A stretch of DNA of 47,431 bases from Flavobacteriaceae bacterium (lineage in GTDB: Bacteria > Bacteroidota > Bacteroidia > Flavobacteriales > Flavobacteriaceae), in NCBI GenBank assembly GCA_018623195.1, contig JAAZVY010000007.1, positions 1-47,431 of the forward strand, written 5' to 3'. The stretch's first letter is position 1. Every line of letters begins with the position of its first letter. A program made the position numbers and the translations under genes. Below are positions 26,429-34,599 of the stretch, piece by piece. A model generated the notes under the pieces. It searched no databases. It saw only the letters and a program-made list of their open reading frames with translations, and was not told the origin of the DNA.

Positions 26429-27811
26429 TTATTTTCCGATACAGAAATTAGAGAAAATTGATCCTAATAGATCGTCGGTGCTAACCTCACCTGTAATCTC
26501 TCCTAAATGGTGAATCACTTTACGAAGTGAGATGGCAAAAAGATCACTTGGAATATTTTGGGCGATTCCCGATTCTAACTCGAAGATTTCTTGCAGTGCA
26601 CTATTCAAGGCGCCGTAATGTCTCGAATTACTAACTACGGTCTCGTTCGCCCCAGTTTTTGCTTGTAATACTCGTTGTACGAGTTGGCGCTTTAAGTCAT
26701 CAATGGCAATTTTATTTTTTGCCGATAGCGATAAGAACTCAATGTTTTTAGGAACCTCAAGATTTAAATCTTGATTAAGGTCGATCTTATTAAATAGAAT
26801 CATCGTTCTCGAACGATCAATATTATGATCGTCGAGTAATGAAATGGTTGTGCTAAGATCATTCTGTGTTGTAGATACAGCGTCTATGAGTAGGATTACG
26901 ATATCCGCCTTTTGAGCACTTTCGATCGATCGAACGATTCCCAATTTTTCAATTTGGTCACTCGTTTCTCTGATACCTGCGGTATCAATAAATCGAAACA
27001 GAATACCGTCAATAATTAAGCGATCCTCAATAGTGTCCCTTGTCGTACCTGCAATATCACTGACAATTGCACGTTCCTCATTTAAAAGTGCATTTAATAA
27101 GGTGGATTTACCTGCATTGGGTGCGCCTAGTAAGGCTACCGAAACACCTTGTTTGATTGCGTTGCCATAAGCAAACGAATCTAGAAGCTCCTTTATGGAT
27201 TGTTTGAGTTTTTCTAATAGACTTTTCAATTCATCCCTACTCGCGAAGGTGACATCCTCTCCAGAAAAATCTAGTTCGAGTTCAATCATAGAAGCCATGT
27301 GGATGAGTTGAGCCCGAAGATCTTTAAGTGCTTCTGTAAATCCGCCTCTCATTTGGTTGATGGCCAATCTATGTGCAGCTTCACTTTCTGAAGAAATGAG
27401 ATCAGCTACTGCCTCAGCTGTGGTCAGTGACATTTTTCCATTGAGAAAAGCACGCTTGGTAAATTCTCCAGGTTCTGCAATTCTACAACGTTTGGTAGCA
27501 ATGAGTTGATTTAAAAGTGTTTGCTGAATATAGGTGCTCCCATGACAAGAAATTTCAACCACGTTTTCACCGGTATAAGATCTAGGTGCTTTAAATATGC
27601 TTATTAAAGCTTGGTCAATAATTTGATGATTGAAGATAATATCTCCTAGATGTATGGTATGAGAATCTTGGTCACTTAATTTTTTGGGTCCAACCGGATT
27701 AAAATGCTCACTAATAAGATCAATTGCATCGGGCCCTGATAAACGAATTACGGCAATAGCTCCTGCACCTGGCGCAGTGGCTATTGCCGCAATGGTATCG
27801 TTGAAAAGCAT
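26429..27811 (-). CDS. mnmE: tRNA uridine-5-carboxymethylaminomethyl modification GTPase MnmE
   Basis: A 460-residue GTPase that works with MnmG on U34 of certain tRNAs. It has an N-terminal tetrahydrofolate-binding domain, a G domain with GAPNAGKST (about 230), DIAGTTRD, DTAG and NKID, and the family-defining C-terminal CIGK. Length is standard. The start is 1 base from the dnaN stop region, so mnmE lies downstream of dnaN in a probable operon. Confidence 0.97.
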   Translation of the reverse strand: MLFNDTIAAIATAPGAGAIAVIRLSGPDAIDLISEHFNPVGPKKLSDQDSHTIHLGDIIFNHQIIDQALISIFKAPRSYTGENVVEISCHGSTYIQQTLLNQLIATKRCRIAEPGEFTKRAFLNGKMSLTTAEAVADLISSESEAAHRLAINQMRGGFTEALKDLRAQLIHMASMIELELDFSGEDVTFASRDELKSLLEKLKQSIKELLDSFAYGNAIKQGVSVALLGAPNAGKSTLLNALLNEERAIVSDIAGTTRDTIEDRLIIDGILFRFIDTAGIRETSDQIEKLGIVRSIESAQKADIVILLIDAVSTTQNDLSTTISLLDDHNIDRSRTMILFNKIDLNQDLNLEVPKNIEFLSLSAKNKIAIDDLKRQLVQRVLQAKTGANETVVSNSRHYGALNSALQEIFELESGIAQNIPSDLFAISLRKVIHHLGEITGEVSTDDLLGSIFSNFCIGK

Positions 27812-27812
27812 A

Positions 27813-28931
27813 TTAACTGTTTAGCATCACCGGCATAACAAGCATGGTAATACTTTCTCCGGCATCAAGACCATCTACAGGGGTCAGTAATCCTGCTCTA
27901 TTGGGAAGGCTCATTGCTAATTGTACATCCTCACAATCAAGGGCGTTAAGCATTTCTGTTAGGAAGCGAGAATTAAATCCGATCTGAAGATCATCACCTT
28001 GATAGGAACAACTCAAACGCTCATCGGCCTTATTGCTGTAATCAACATCTTCTGCAGAAATATTGATTTCAGCGCCTGCCATTTTAAGTCGAATTTGGTG
28101 AGTGGTCTTATTAGAGAAAATCGAAACTCTTCGAACTGATGCTAAGAATTGCGCTCTTGAAACCGTTAAAAGGTTCGGATTTTCTTTCGGTATTACTGCT
28201 TCGTAATTAGGGTACTTACCATCGATTAAACGACTGATAATTTCGATATTGTCAAAGCTAAACTTCGCATTAACGTCTGTATAGGTAACCGAAACATTTT
28301 GGTCATGACCAACCAGAATGCTTTTAAGCACATTTAATGGCTTCTTCGGCATAATAAATTCGGCAGCCGAGTTGGCACGACAATCGTCTCTTCGATACTT
28401 TACTAATTTATGCGCGTCTGTGGCAACAAAGGTGATGTTAGAAAGGTCACATTGAAATAATACACCACTCATCACAGGTCTCAGATCATCGTTACCAGCA
28501 GCGAATAATGTTTTAGAAATAGCGGTAGCTAAAATGTCTCCTTGGATTTCAAAACCTTCGGCTTCGTTCAGACTTACCGGTTTTGGGAAATCATTGCCAT
28601 CGGCAGAGGCTAAGGCGTATTTACCATTTGCGGCACTGATTTCTACTGTACCATTTTCTGAAACGATAAAGGTGAGAGGCTGTTCAGCAAATGTCTTTAG
28701 AGTGTCTAGAAGAAGTTTTGCTGGTAATGCAATTACGCCAGAATCACTAGAATCAACCTCTAATTCTGCACTGATGGTTGTTTCTAAATCTGAGGCGATT
28801 AGCTTTAAGCTTGATTCCTTTAAATCGAATAAAATATGATCTAAAATAGGTAGGGTGTTATTGGTTGCAATAACTCCTCCTAATATTTGCAAGTGGTCCT
28901 TTAAATAAGAACTTGAGACTATAAATTTCAT
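27813..28931 (-). CDS. dnaN: DNA polymerase III beta subunit (sliding clamp)
   Basis: A 372-residue clamp protein with the usual three-domain repeat and the C-terminal M-x-M-P-V end (MLVMPVM) that lines the partner-binding pocket. It tethers the replicative polymerase to DNA. A TATATTTG box ends only 4 bases before the ATG, so the message should be leaderless or nearly so. It is not next to dnaA here, and mnmE follows directly. Confidence 0.97.
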   Translation of the reverse strand: MKFIVSSSYLKDHLQILGGVIATNNTLPILDHILFDLKESSLKLIASDLETTISAELEVDSSDSGVIALPAKLLLDTLKTFAEQPLTFIVSENGTVEISAANGKYALASADGNDFPKPVSLNEAEGFEIQGDILATAISKTLFAAGNDDLRPVMSGVLFQCDLSNITFVATDAHKLVKYRRDDCRANSAAEFIMPKKPLNVLKSILVGHDQNVSVTYTDVNAKFSFDNIEIISRLIDGKYPNYEAVIPKENPNLLTVSRAQFLASVRRVSIFSNKTTHQIRLKMAGAEINISAEDVDYSNKADERLSCSYQGDDLQIGFNSRFLTEMLNALDCEDVQLAMSLPNRAGLLTPVDGLDAGESITMLVMPVMLNS

Positions 28932-28935
28932 AACA

Positions 28936-28943
28936 CAAATATA
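28936..28943 (-). promoter_or_regulatory. Putative -7 box of dnaN, predicting a leaderless mRNA
   Basis: The minus strand reads TATATTTG, an exact match, separated from the dnaN ATG by 4 bases. With transcription starting 4-7 bases after the box, the first base would fall at or within the start codon. Confidence 0.5.
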
Positions 28944-28970
28944 TTTGAAAACTAGGTTTTGCCGACCGAT

Positions 28971-29813
28971 TTAAGTTTCACTTATAAACAATAGGTTAAC
29001 ACTTGAACCTATTTGCATTCCTAAGAGTGTTTCAGCAGACCCAGACAACCCGGGTACTCCTTTATAAATGCTAATCTGTAGGTGGCCAGCCGTGTTGTAA
29101 TGAGCAATTTGTTTTCCTAAAGCAGCCCTACTGGCCGATTCGTCTTTTAGTATTCTTGTGGTGAAATCATTCAAGTTTTCATAGATGTGATCAATCTGAT
29201 GATTTCTAAGATGAACCTGTGTTTTTCTCCCTGATCTTCTCGCCTCTACATCTACTTTTCGGATGTTTGTTACAAGATTTCCGAATCGATCAATGTAGAT
29301 TACTTCACCAAAGATCTGACTAGCATCCTCGCTAATGATTCCGAATTGCTCAGGGTAATTGTATAGGTCTTGAATCTGTTTCCCAAGTAGCGCCAATGAA
29401 CCGCCTTTGAGTAGGTGGGTGGCAACTTTACTAAAGGTTTCTAACTCAACAAAATCTGAAAAATCGGTGTAGGCCGTAATTTCTATTACTTCATCTATGT
29501 TGGATAAACCGACAATTGCTGGGATAATGCCGTTATCAGCAGCGATGAAAAAGTGATTTTTGGCTTTTACAATGACATGGCGCGCACCGGGGGTAATCGA
29601 GCTGTTTATGCCAATGATATGGATACTTTTATCCGGAAATTCTGAGTATGCATTTCGTACTACATAGGCAGCCTCCTTAAGATTAAAAGGACTGATTTCG
29701 TGTGAGATATCAACAATACTTGCCGAAGCGTTTAAGGTCAGTATTCTCCCTTTTACTTGAGCTATAAAGTGATCTTTTAGACCAAAATCGGTGGTCAAGG
29801 TGATTACTGCCAT
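28971..29813 (-). CDS. SAM hydroxide adenosyltransferase (DUF62/SAM hydrolase family)
   Basis: A 280-residue protein of the DUF62 family, which splits S-adenosylmethionine using hydroxide to give adenosine and methionine. The N-terminal TLTTDFGLKDHF (5-16) and the following VDISHEI segment are typical, and FIAADNGI (about 108-115) matches the family DNG motif. The usual DPGVG segment is replaced here by a divergent stretch, a form I associate with Bacteroidota homologues. It ends 40 bases before dnaN. No promoter box was found in the 79-base divergent gap on its side. Confidence 0.87.
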   Translation of the reverse strand: MAVITLTTDFGLKDHFIAQVKGRILTLNASASIVDISHEISPFNLKEAAYVVRNAYSEFPDKSIHIIGINSSITPGARHVIVKAKNHFFIAADNGIIPAIVGLSNIDEVIEITAYTDFSDFVELETFSKVATHLLKGGSLALLGKQIQDLYNYPEQFGIISEDASQIFGEVIYIDRFGNLVTNIRKVDVEARRSGRKTQVHLRNHQIDHIYENLNDFTTRILKDESASRAALGKQIAHYNTAGHLQISIYKGVPGLSGSAETLLGMQIGSSVNLLFISET

Positions 29814-29856
29814 GAATTGTTAATAGAATTATAGATTCCTCTGTGGGTATTTTGGC

Positions 29857-29864
29857 TAAGTTTG
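29857..29864 (+). promoter_or_regulatory. Putative -7 box of phoH-purC
   Basis: TAAGTTTG is an exact TAnnTTTG match, 28 bases before the TTG start of phoH. No -33 TTG. Confidence 0.45.
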
Positions 29865-29892
29865 TTTGAGGTAAAATTAGTGAAAAGATATT

Positions 29893-30855
29893 TTGAACGA
29901 ACTCGTTATTGAACTTACAGATATCAGTGCCCAAGACTTTTTTGGGATGAACAATGAGACGATAACCTCTCTCAAGAATTATTTTCCAAAATTGAAAATC
30001 GTTGCCCGTGGAAATAAGGTTAAGGCCTTTGGTGACGAAGTGGTATTAGATGAATTCGAAAAGCGTTTTGATCTGTTAACCTCTCATTTTGCACGATACA
30101 ACCGACTAGATGAAAATAGCCTCGAACGTATTCTTGCATCAGACGATTCTGAAGTTACTGCCCTCAAGGATGTACCAGAATCTTCAGATGCTACCCTCGT
30201 TCATGGAGTTAATGGCCGAAAAATAAAAGCTCAAACCTTAAATCAAAGAAGATTGGTTGAGGCTGTTCAGCAAAACGATATGGTATTCGCTATTGGTCCT
30301 GCAGGGACCGGTAAAACCTATACCGGGGTAGCACTTGCGGTAAAGGCCCTTAAAGAAAAACAAGTTCGTAGAATCATTTTAACCAGACCAGCCGTTGAAG
30401 CAGGAGAAAGTTTAGGGTTTTTACCTGGGGATTTGAAAGAAAAGCTAGATCCGTACATGCAGCCCTTGTACGATGCACTTCGAGATATGATTCCTCCCGA
30501 AAAATTAGAGAATTATATAGAGACAGGTGTGATTCAAATTGCTCCTATGGCATTTATGCGCGGAAGAACGCTTGACGGCGCCTTTGTAATTCTTGACGAA
30601 GCTCAGAATACCACTCATGCCCAAATGAAAATGTTTCTTACGCGGATGGGAAAGAATGCCAAGTTTCTTCTCACCGGTGACCCCGGACAAATTGATTTGC
30701 CAAGAAGAATAATATCAGGATTAAAAGAGGCGCTCCTTGTTTTGAACAAAGTCGAGGGAATTGGGATTGTTTATTTAGACGATAAAGACGTAATTCGCCA
30801 CCGCTTAGTTAAGAAGGTTATAGATGCCTACAAAAACATAGAACATCAAAATTAA
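29893..30855 (+). CDS. phoH: PhoH-family ATPase (TTG start)
   Basis: A 320-residue cytoplasmic P-loop protein. It has an N-terminal KH-like RNA-binding region ([11 protein letters not shown], about 35-45), Walker A GPAGTGKT (about 135-142) and Walker B VILDEAQN (about 235-242). PhoH/YbeZ proteins are linked to RNA metabolism and partner with the rRNA maturation protein YbeY, which is not in this window. TTG 29893 is chosen because the N-terminal [11 protein letters not shown] matches family starts; the next ATG (29947) would lose this part. purC starts one base after its stop. Confidence 0.92.
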   Translation: MNELVIELTDISAQDFFGMNNETITSLKNYFPKLKIVARGNKVKAFGDEVVLDEFEKRFDLLTSHFARYNRLDENSLERILASDDSEVTALKDVPESSDATLVHGVNGRKIKAQTLNQRRLVEAVQQNDMVFAIGPAGTGKTYTGVALAVKALKEKQVRRIILTRPAVEAGESLGFLPGDLKEKLDPYMQPLYDALRDMIPPEKLENYIETGVIQIAPMAFMRGRTLDGAFVILDEAQNTTHAQMKMFLTRMGKNAKFLLTGDPGQIDLPRRIISGLKEALLVLNKVEGIGIVYLDDKDVIRHRLVKKVIDAYKNIEHQN

Positions 30856-30856
30856 G

Positions 30857-31810
30857 ATGACAAACACATTGATGCATACCGACTTTAATTTTAAAGGACA
30901 AAAGTCGGTTTACCGAGGAAAAGTAAGAGAGGTATATACCCTAGATAAAGGATTATTGGTGATGGTTGCCACCGATAGGCTTTCTGCTTTTGACGTAGTT
31001 ATGCCTAAAGGAATCCCTTTTAAAGGGCAAATATTGAATCAGATTGCCACACGTATGCTTCAGGATACCTCTTCAAAGGTTCCCAATTGGTTGCTGGCTA
31101 CCCCTGATCCTAATGTTGCCATTGGAAAGGCTTGTGAACCCTTCAAAGTAGAAATGGTAATTCGTGGGTATCTAGCTGGACACTCGGCTCGTGAATACGC
31201 GAAAGGTAAGCGTTCGCTGTGTGGAGTAGCCTTACCCGAGGGTCTTAAAGAAAATGATGCTTTTCCAGAACCTATAATCACTCCTGCAACGAAAGCAGAA
31301 CAAGGAGATCACGATGAAGATATCTCACGAGAGGAGATTTTATCCAAAGGAATTGTGAGTGAAGCAGATTATCTAGTACTTGAGAAATATACTCGCACTT
31401 TATTTGAAGAAGGCTCTCGTATTGCAAAGGAGAGAGGACTGCTCTTGGTAGATACCAAATACGAATTCGGGAAAACGGATGAAGGAGAGATCGTCTTAAT
31501 TGATGAAGTACATACGCCGGATTCATCTAGATACTTTTACGCAGATACTTATGAGGAGCTTCAAAGAAATGGATCACCTCAAAAGCAATTATCAAAGGAG
31601 TTTGTTCGACGTTGGTTGATCGAGAACAATTTTCAGGGACTTGAGGGGCAAACGCTACCGCACATGAGTGACGAATATATTGAAGGAGTGTCTGAACGTT
31701 ATATCGAGTTATACGAAGCAATCACTGCCGAAAAATTTATTAAAGCCGATACCGAGGATATACAAGAGCGGATTGAAAAAAATGTAAATGCCTATTTAGA
31801 AAACTTATAA
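30857..31810 (+). CDS. purC: Phosphoribosylaminoimidazole-succinocarboxamide synthase
   Basis: A 317-residue SAICAR synthetase, the ATP-dependent aspartate ligation step of purine synthesis. It has GKVREVY (20-26), TDRLSAFDV (about 36-44), VRGYLAGHS-type segment (IRGYLAGHS) and [11 protein letters not shown] (about 214-224). The length is that of the longer PurC class, which has a C-terminal extension. It probably shares the phoH promoter, since only one base separates the two genes. Confidence 0.96.
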   Translation: MTNTLMHTDFNFKGQKSVYRGKVREVYTLDKGLLVMVATDRLSAFDVVMPKGIPFKGQILNQIATRMLQDTSSKVPNWLLATPDPNVAIGKACEPFKVEMVIRGYLAGHSAREYAKGKRSLCGVALPEGLKENDAFPEPIITPATKAEQGDHDEDISREEILSKGIVSEADYLVLEKYTRTLFEEGSRIAKERGLLLVDTKYEFGKTDEGEIVLIDEVHTPDSSRYFYADTYEELQRNGSPQKQLSKEFVRRWLIENNFQGLEGQTLPHMSDEYIEGVSERYIELYEAITAEKFIKADTEDIQERIEKNVNAYLENL

Positions 31811-31888
31811 AGTTTTTTAGAGATAATTGACCGAAAATCATTTATTGTCAGGTAAATAGCGTTCCTTTGCAACAGAATTAAACATATT

Positions 31889-32080
31889 ATGACTGGAACA
31901 GTAAAATTTTTCAATGAAACCAAAGGTTTTGGTTTTATTACCAATGATGAAACAGGAGAAGACGTGTTTGTTCACGTAACTGCTTTACGCGGGCTTCGTA
32001 TTAACGAAGGTGACGCTGTTTCTTACGAAGAAGAGGCCGGAAAAAAAGGTACTCAAGCCGCCAATATTGAATTGATTTAA
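31889..32080 (+). CDS. Cold-shock domain protein (CspA family)
   Basis: A 63-residue single-domain RNA chaperone. RNP1-type KGFGFIT (13-19) and RNP2-type VFVHVTAL (26-33) aromatic patches are present. It may melt RNA structure in the cold or in rapid growth. It has a 78-base upstream gap with no exact promoter box (TTCCTTTG near 31860 is one mismatch off) and a strong terminator downstream, so it is monocistronic. Confidence 0.95.
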   Translation: MTGTVKFFNETKGFGFITNDETGEDVFVHVTALRGLRINEGDAVSYEEEAGKKGTQAANIELI

Positions 32081-32103
32081 TACAACCAATATATTGCGTT
32101 AAC

Positions 32104-32130
32104 AAAAGCAGCCTTTTGGCTGCTTTTTTT
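32104..32130 (+). terminator. Rho-independent terminator of the cold-shock gene
   Basis: The 10-bp stem AAAAGCAGCC (32104-32113) / GGCTGCTTTT (32118-32127) has a TTTT loop and an extended T-run. Confidence 0.9.
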
Positions 32131-32150
32131 TATGGATTTATTTAGGCAAT

Positions 32151-32182
32151 AAAAAAACCGAATATCCAACTGTGATATTCGG
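32151..32182 (-). terminator. Terminator of tRNA-Met
   Basis: Leftward, the 9-bp stem CCGAATATC / GATATTCGG (32182-32174 with 32166-32158) is followed by seven T (32157-32151). It begins 13 bases past the tRNA 3' end. Confidence 0.88.
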
Positions 32183-32194
32183 TTCTTCTGATTG

Positions 32195-32268
32195 TAGCGA
32201 GGGGGGGAATTGAACCCCCGACCTCAGGGTTATGAATCCTGCGCTCTAACCACCTGAGCTACCTCGCC
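32195..32268 (-). tRNA. tRNA-Met (anticodon CAT)
   Basis: Read leftward, the acceptor GGCGAGG (32268-32262) pairs with CCTCGCT (32202-32196), ending in a G-T wobble. The loop TTCATAA gives anticodon CAT. Pairing of the first acceptor base argues for an elongator rather than an initiator tRNA. A lysidine-modified tRNA-Ile(CAT) cannot be wholly excluded without comparison. The top anticodon-stem pair is A-C. Confidence 0.9.
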
Positions 32269-32290
32269 AATTGTGGTTTTTAAGAGGGTG

Positions 32291-32322
32291 CAAATATAGT
32301 TTATTATTTTTTTTAATCTCAA
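32291..32322 (-). promoter_or_regulatory. Promoter of tRNA-Met
   Basis: On the minus strand, TTG (32322-32320), 21 bases and TATATTTG (32298-32291) form a full Bacteroidota-type promoter, 22 bases from the tRNA. Confidence 0.65.
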
Positions 32323-32367
32323 CAATTTATTTAAATTGGCCACAATAGCCTTATAAAATAGGATAAC

Positions 32368-32745
32368 ATGACGAAGTTTGAAATTGAGTTTGTGGTTCAT
32401 GCCTCACCATCATTATTATTTAATTATATATCAACACCTTCAGGATTATCTGAATGGTACGCAGATAACGTGAATTCACGTGGCGAAAAATTCATCTTTA
32501 TTTGGGATGAGTCTGAAGAAGAAGCCCTGCTTTTGAAGAAGAAGACCGACGAGTTTGTTCGTTTTAAATGGATGTATTCTGAAGATGATGATACCTATTT
32601 CGAAATGCGTATTGTTGTTGATGAATTAACCAAAGATGTTAGTCTTTTTGTGATTGATTTCGCTGAGGACGATGAGGTTGATGAGGCTAAAATGCTATGG
32701 GAGAACCAAATTGATGATCTAAAGAAAATCATCGGTTCCGTATAA
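32368..32745 (+). CDS. START-like domain protein
   Basis: A 125-residue acidic protein beginning MTKFEIEFVVHASPSLLFNYI. That opening and SEWYADNVN are typical of the START-like/SRPBCC family found throughout Bacteroidota. The fold is a helix-grip cavity, but no ligand or role is known. It precedes the class IV aminotransferase-fold gene by 15 bases. The upstream gap has no exact TAnnTTTG box in this direction. Confidence 0.85.
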   Translation: MTKFEIEFVVHASPSLLFNYISTPSGLSEWYADNVNSRGEKFIFIWDESEEEALLLKKKTDEFVRFKWMYSEDDDTYFEMRIVVDELTKDVSLFVIDFAEDDEVDEAKMLWENQIDDLKKIIGSV

Positions 32746-32760
32746 ATATCTTTTCTTGCT

Positions 32761-33552
32761 ATGAAAATTTGTAATGTCAACGGGTCATTAATTGATTCGG
32801 ATGAGTACTTTTTGTCTCTAAACAGTCTGACTTCGGGTTATTCCATAAGAGTTTATGAGCTTTTAATTTGTGATCAGCTTGAGGAAAGTGTCTTTGAGCC
32901 GTTCTATTTTTCTCTCATGGCTTCTATGCGCATTTACCGTATACCTATCCCGGTAAGCTATACCTTAGAATTTTTCATAACCGAAACACATAAATTACTT
33001 GAGGCAAATCAGGTTGGTCTTGAAAAAGTAGCTGTGAATTGGACCATTTTTTTAAACAAAGGAGTTTCAGAGTTTTCTATGTATTTGAAAGAATTACCAC
33101 AGGATTATTCAAGTACAAAATCGCTCGGGGAATTAGATCTTTTTAAAGATGGATTCTTAGGAGCAGACTACATATCAGGAGTACCATCAGAGAACCAAGC
33201 AGCATTGTATGTTGCTAAAGGGTATATGAATGACCATCAGCTTCAAGATGTTTTATTGATTAATCATAAAAAGGAAATTGTGCAAACCTCAAACGGATAT
33301 CTATTCGTTCGTTTTGGGGATGTGATAAAGACTCCAGCAGAGTCAACGGGTGTAACTCGACTGACTTTAAGAAATCAGTTTATAAAACAATTAAAGGATA
33401 GGGGAGTGACTATTGAAGAAGTAGCTCTAACTCCATTTGAACTCCAAAGAGCAGACGAGTGCTTTATATATAACCCTTTGAAAGGTGTTTTTTCGGTTTC
33501 AAATTATCGCAAAAAAATCTATGAAACTAGTTTCACTGAAACTCTGAACTAA
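32761..33552 (+). CDS. Class IV aminotransferase-fold protein, probably catalytically dead
   Basis: A 263-residue protein of branched-chain aminotransferase/ADC-lyase fold. Overall layout is kept: LMASMRIYRIPIP (near 55-67), a TSNGYLF strand, VTRLTLR and a C-terminal FELQRADECFI. Set against the family pattern by eye, the PLP Schiff-base Lys (LK-x-x-NR in active members) falls on Pro142 (CCA 33184-33186), the following NR reads NQ, the phosphate-binding Arg of HxxRL reads Ser, and the Glu before the SNG strand is Gln. PLP chemistry is therefore unlikely. The stop abuts the yqgE stop. Confidence 0.8.
   Translation: MKICNVNGSLIDSDEYFLSLNSLTSGYSIRVYELLICDQLEESVFEPFYFSLMASMRIYRIPIPVSYTLEFFITETHKLLEANQVGLEKVAVNWTIFLNKGVSEFSMYLKELPQDYSSTKSLGELDLFKDGFLGADYISGVPSENQAALYVAKGYMNDHQLQDVLLINHKKEIVQTSNGYLFVRFGDVIKTPAESTGVTRLTLRNQFIKQLKDRGVTIEEVALTPFELQRADECFIYNPLKGVFSVSNYRKKIYETSFTETLN
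33523..33534. repeat. Perfect 12-base palindrome at the end of the aminotransferase-fold gene
   Basis: GAAACTAGTTTC reads the same on both strands and lies 16 bases before the shared stop junction of two convergent genes. It has no loop, so a terminator role is doubtful. Confidence 0.25.
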
Positions 33553-34101
33553 CTAGTTATTTCTCGGATCTTCTGGTGCGTTCGCATAAAGAAGAAATTC
33601 ACCTCCTAATTGGGTCATTTGATTCTTCCACATCGACTTTGGAGGTGATTGAAGAATTTTTTCTTTATCGCTGTTAGGAGCGACCACCCAAGAATCAGCA
33701 TCGATTTCTCCTTGTAATTGTCCAAACTCCCAACCTGAGTATCCTAAAAAGAATCGAATTTTATTCGAGTCGATCTCACCAAGGGCTAATTGCTCGCTTA
33801 GTTCGTTAAAGTCGCCACCCCAATAGATACCATCCTTAATTAAAACACTATTTGGAATGTAATCTGGTAGACTGTGAATAAAATATAGATTATCAGATTC
33901 AACAGGCCCTCCTCTGTAAATCATATATTCAGAAGTTACTTCAGGAATTAAATCACTCAATTGGTAATGCAATGGTTTGTTCATTACAAATCCAATACAG
34001 CCAGACTCATTAACCTCTGAAAGTAAAATGACTGATCTTGAAAAGTGATAGTCTAAGGCCAAAGAAGGATCTGCTATTAGTAAATCTCCAGACTCAAACA
34101 T
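33553..34101 (-). CDS. yqgE: YqgE/AlgH family protein
   Basis: A 182-residue protein that opens with GDLLIADPSL (5-14), typical of this family, followed by SVILLSEVNESGCIGFVMNK and GGPVESDNLYFIH (about 64-76). Function is unsettled: AlgH was named for alginate control in Pseudomonas, but the family is widespread and may act in general stress or metabolism. It lies downstream of the HU gene but beyond a strong terminator, so it needs its own promoter, which I could not see in the 73-base gap. Confidence 0.93.
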   Translation of the reverse strand: MFESGDLLIADPSLALDYHFSRSVILLSEVNESGCIGFVMNKPLHYQLSDLIPEVTSEYMIYRGGPVESDNLYFIHSLPDYIPNSVLIKDGIYWGGDFNELSEQLALGEIDSNKIRFFLGYSGWEFGQLQGEIDADSWVVAPNSDKEKILQSPPKSMWKNQMTQLGGEFLLYANAPEDPRNN

Positions 34102-34117
34102 GAATTAGAAATTAATT

Positions 34118-34152
34118 AAAAAAGATACGGCCCCAAAAAATGGGGCCGTATC
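34118..34152 (-). terminator. Strong terminator of the HU gene
   Basis: Leftward, an 11-bp GC-rich stem GATACGGCCCC / GGGGCCGTATC (34152-34142 with 34134-34124) is followed by TTTTTT (34123-34118). It isolates HU from yqgE. Confidence 0.9.
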
Positions 34153-34174
34153 AATAAATTGAAATAAAAGTCAA

Positions 34175-34447
34175 TTAGTTTACTGCTCCTGAAAGCTCAG
34201 CACCTGCTTTGAATTTTACTACGTTTTTAGCTGCAATTTTGATAGTAGCTCCAGTTTGTGGATTTCTACCTTCTCTTGCACTTCTCTGAGATACAGACCA
34301 AGATCCGAATCCTACTAGAGAAACACGGTTACCTGCTTTAAGAGATCCTTCTACGTTACCTAAGAAAGATTCTAATGCTTTCTTTGCAGCTGCCTTAGTA
34401 ATGCCTGCGTCAGCAGCCATTGCGTCGATTAGTTCAGTTTTGTTCAT
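34175..34447 (-). CDS. hup: HU-family DNA-binding protein
   Basis: A 90-residue histone-like protein starting MNKTELIDAM at 34447. An upstream in-frame ATG at 34504 would add 19 residues unlike HU and lies beyond the promoter box, so it is rejected. The beta-arm carries REGRNPQTG (about 55-63) with the intercalating Pro. HU dimers bend DNA and compact the nucleoid. It has its own promoter and terminator, and an inverted repeat overlaps the -7 box. Confidence 0.95.
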   Translation of the reverse strand: MNKTELIDAMAADAGITKAAAKKALESFLGNVEGSLKAGNRVSLVGFGSWSVSQRSAREGRNPQTGATIKIAAKNVVKFKAGAELSGAVN

Positions 34448-34470
34448 AATTATAGAATTAAGGGTTATAG

Positions 34471-34490
34471 TTTGATAACAATCAAATATA
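34471..34490 (-). promoter_or_regulatory. HU promoter -7 box with overlapping inverted repeat
   Basis: The minus strand reads TATATTTG (34490-34483), 35 bases before the HU ATG. TTTGAT (34471-34476) and ATCAAA (34481-34486), 4 bases apart, form an inverted repeat covering the end of the box and the likely transcription start, so it may be an operator. No -33 TTG. Confidence 0.45.
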
Positions 34491-34599
34491 AGTGTTAATC
34501 TCACTTAACCTAGTAAATACGCGGGTTGGCATCCATTTTGTTGATAAGTTTAAGGGTTTATCAACAATTTTCTATCAAAAAACTTCTAATTCGAGGGGT

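Noticed and set aside
34448-34504. 19-residue N-terminal extension of HU
   Set aside because: HU proteins begin MNKxELI; the extension covers the promoter box and has no family match.
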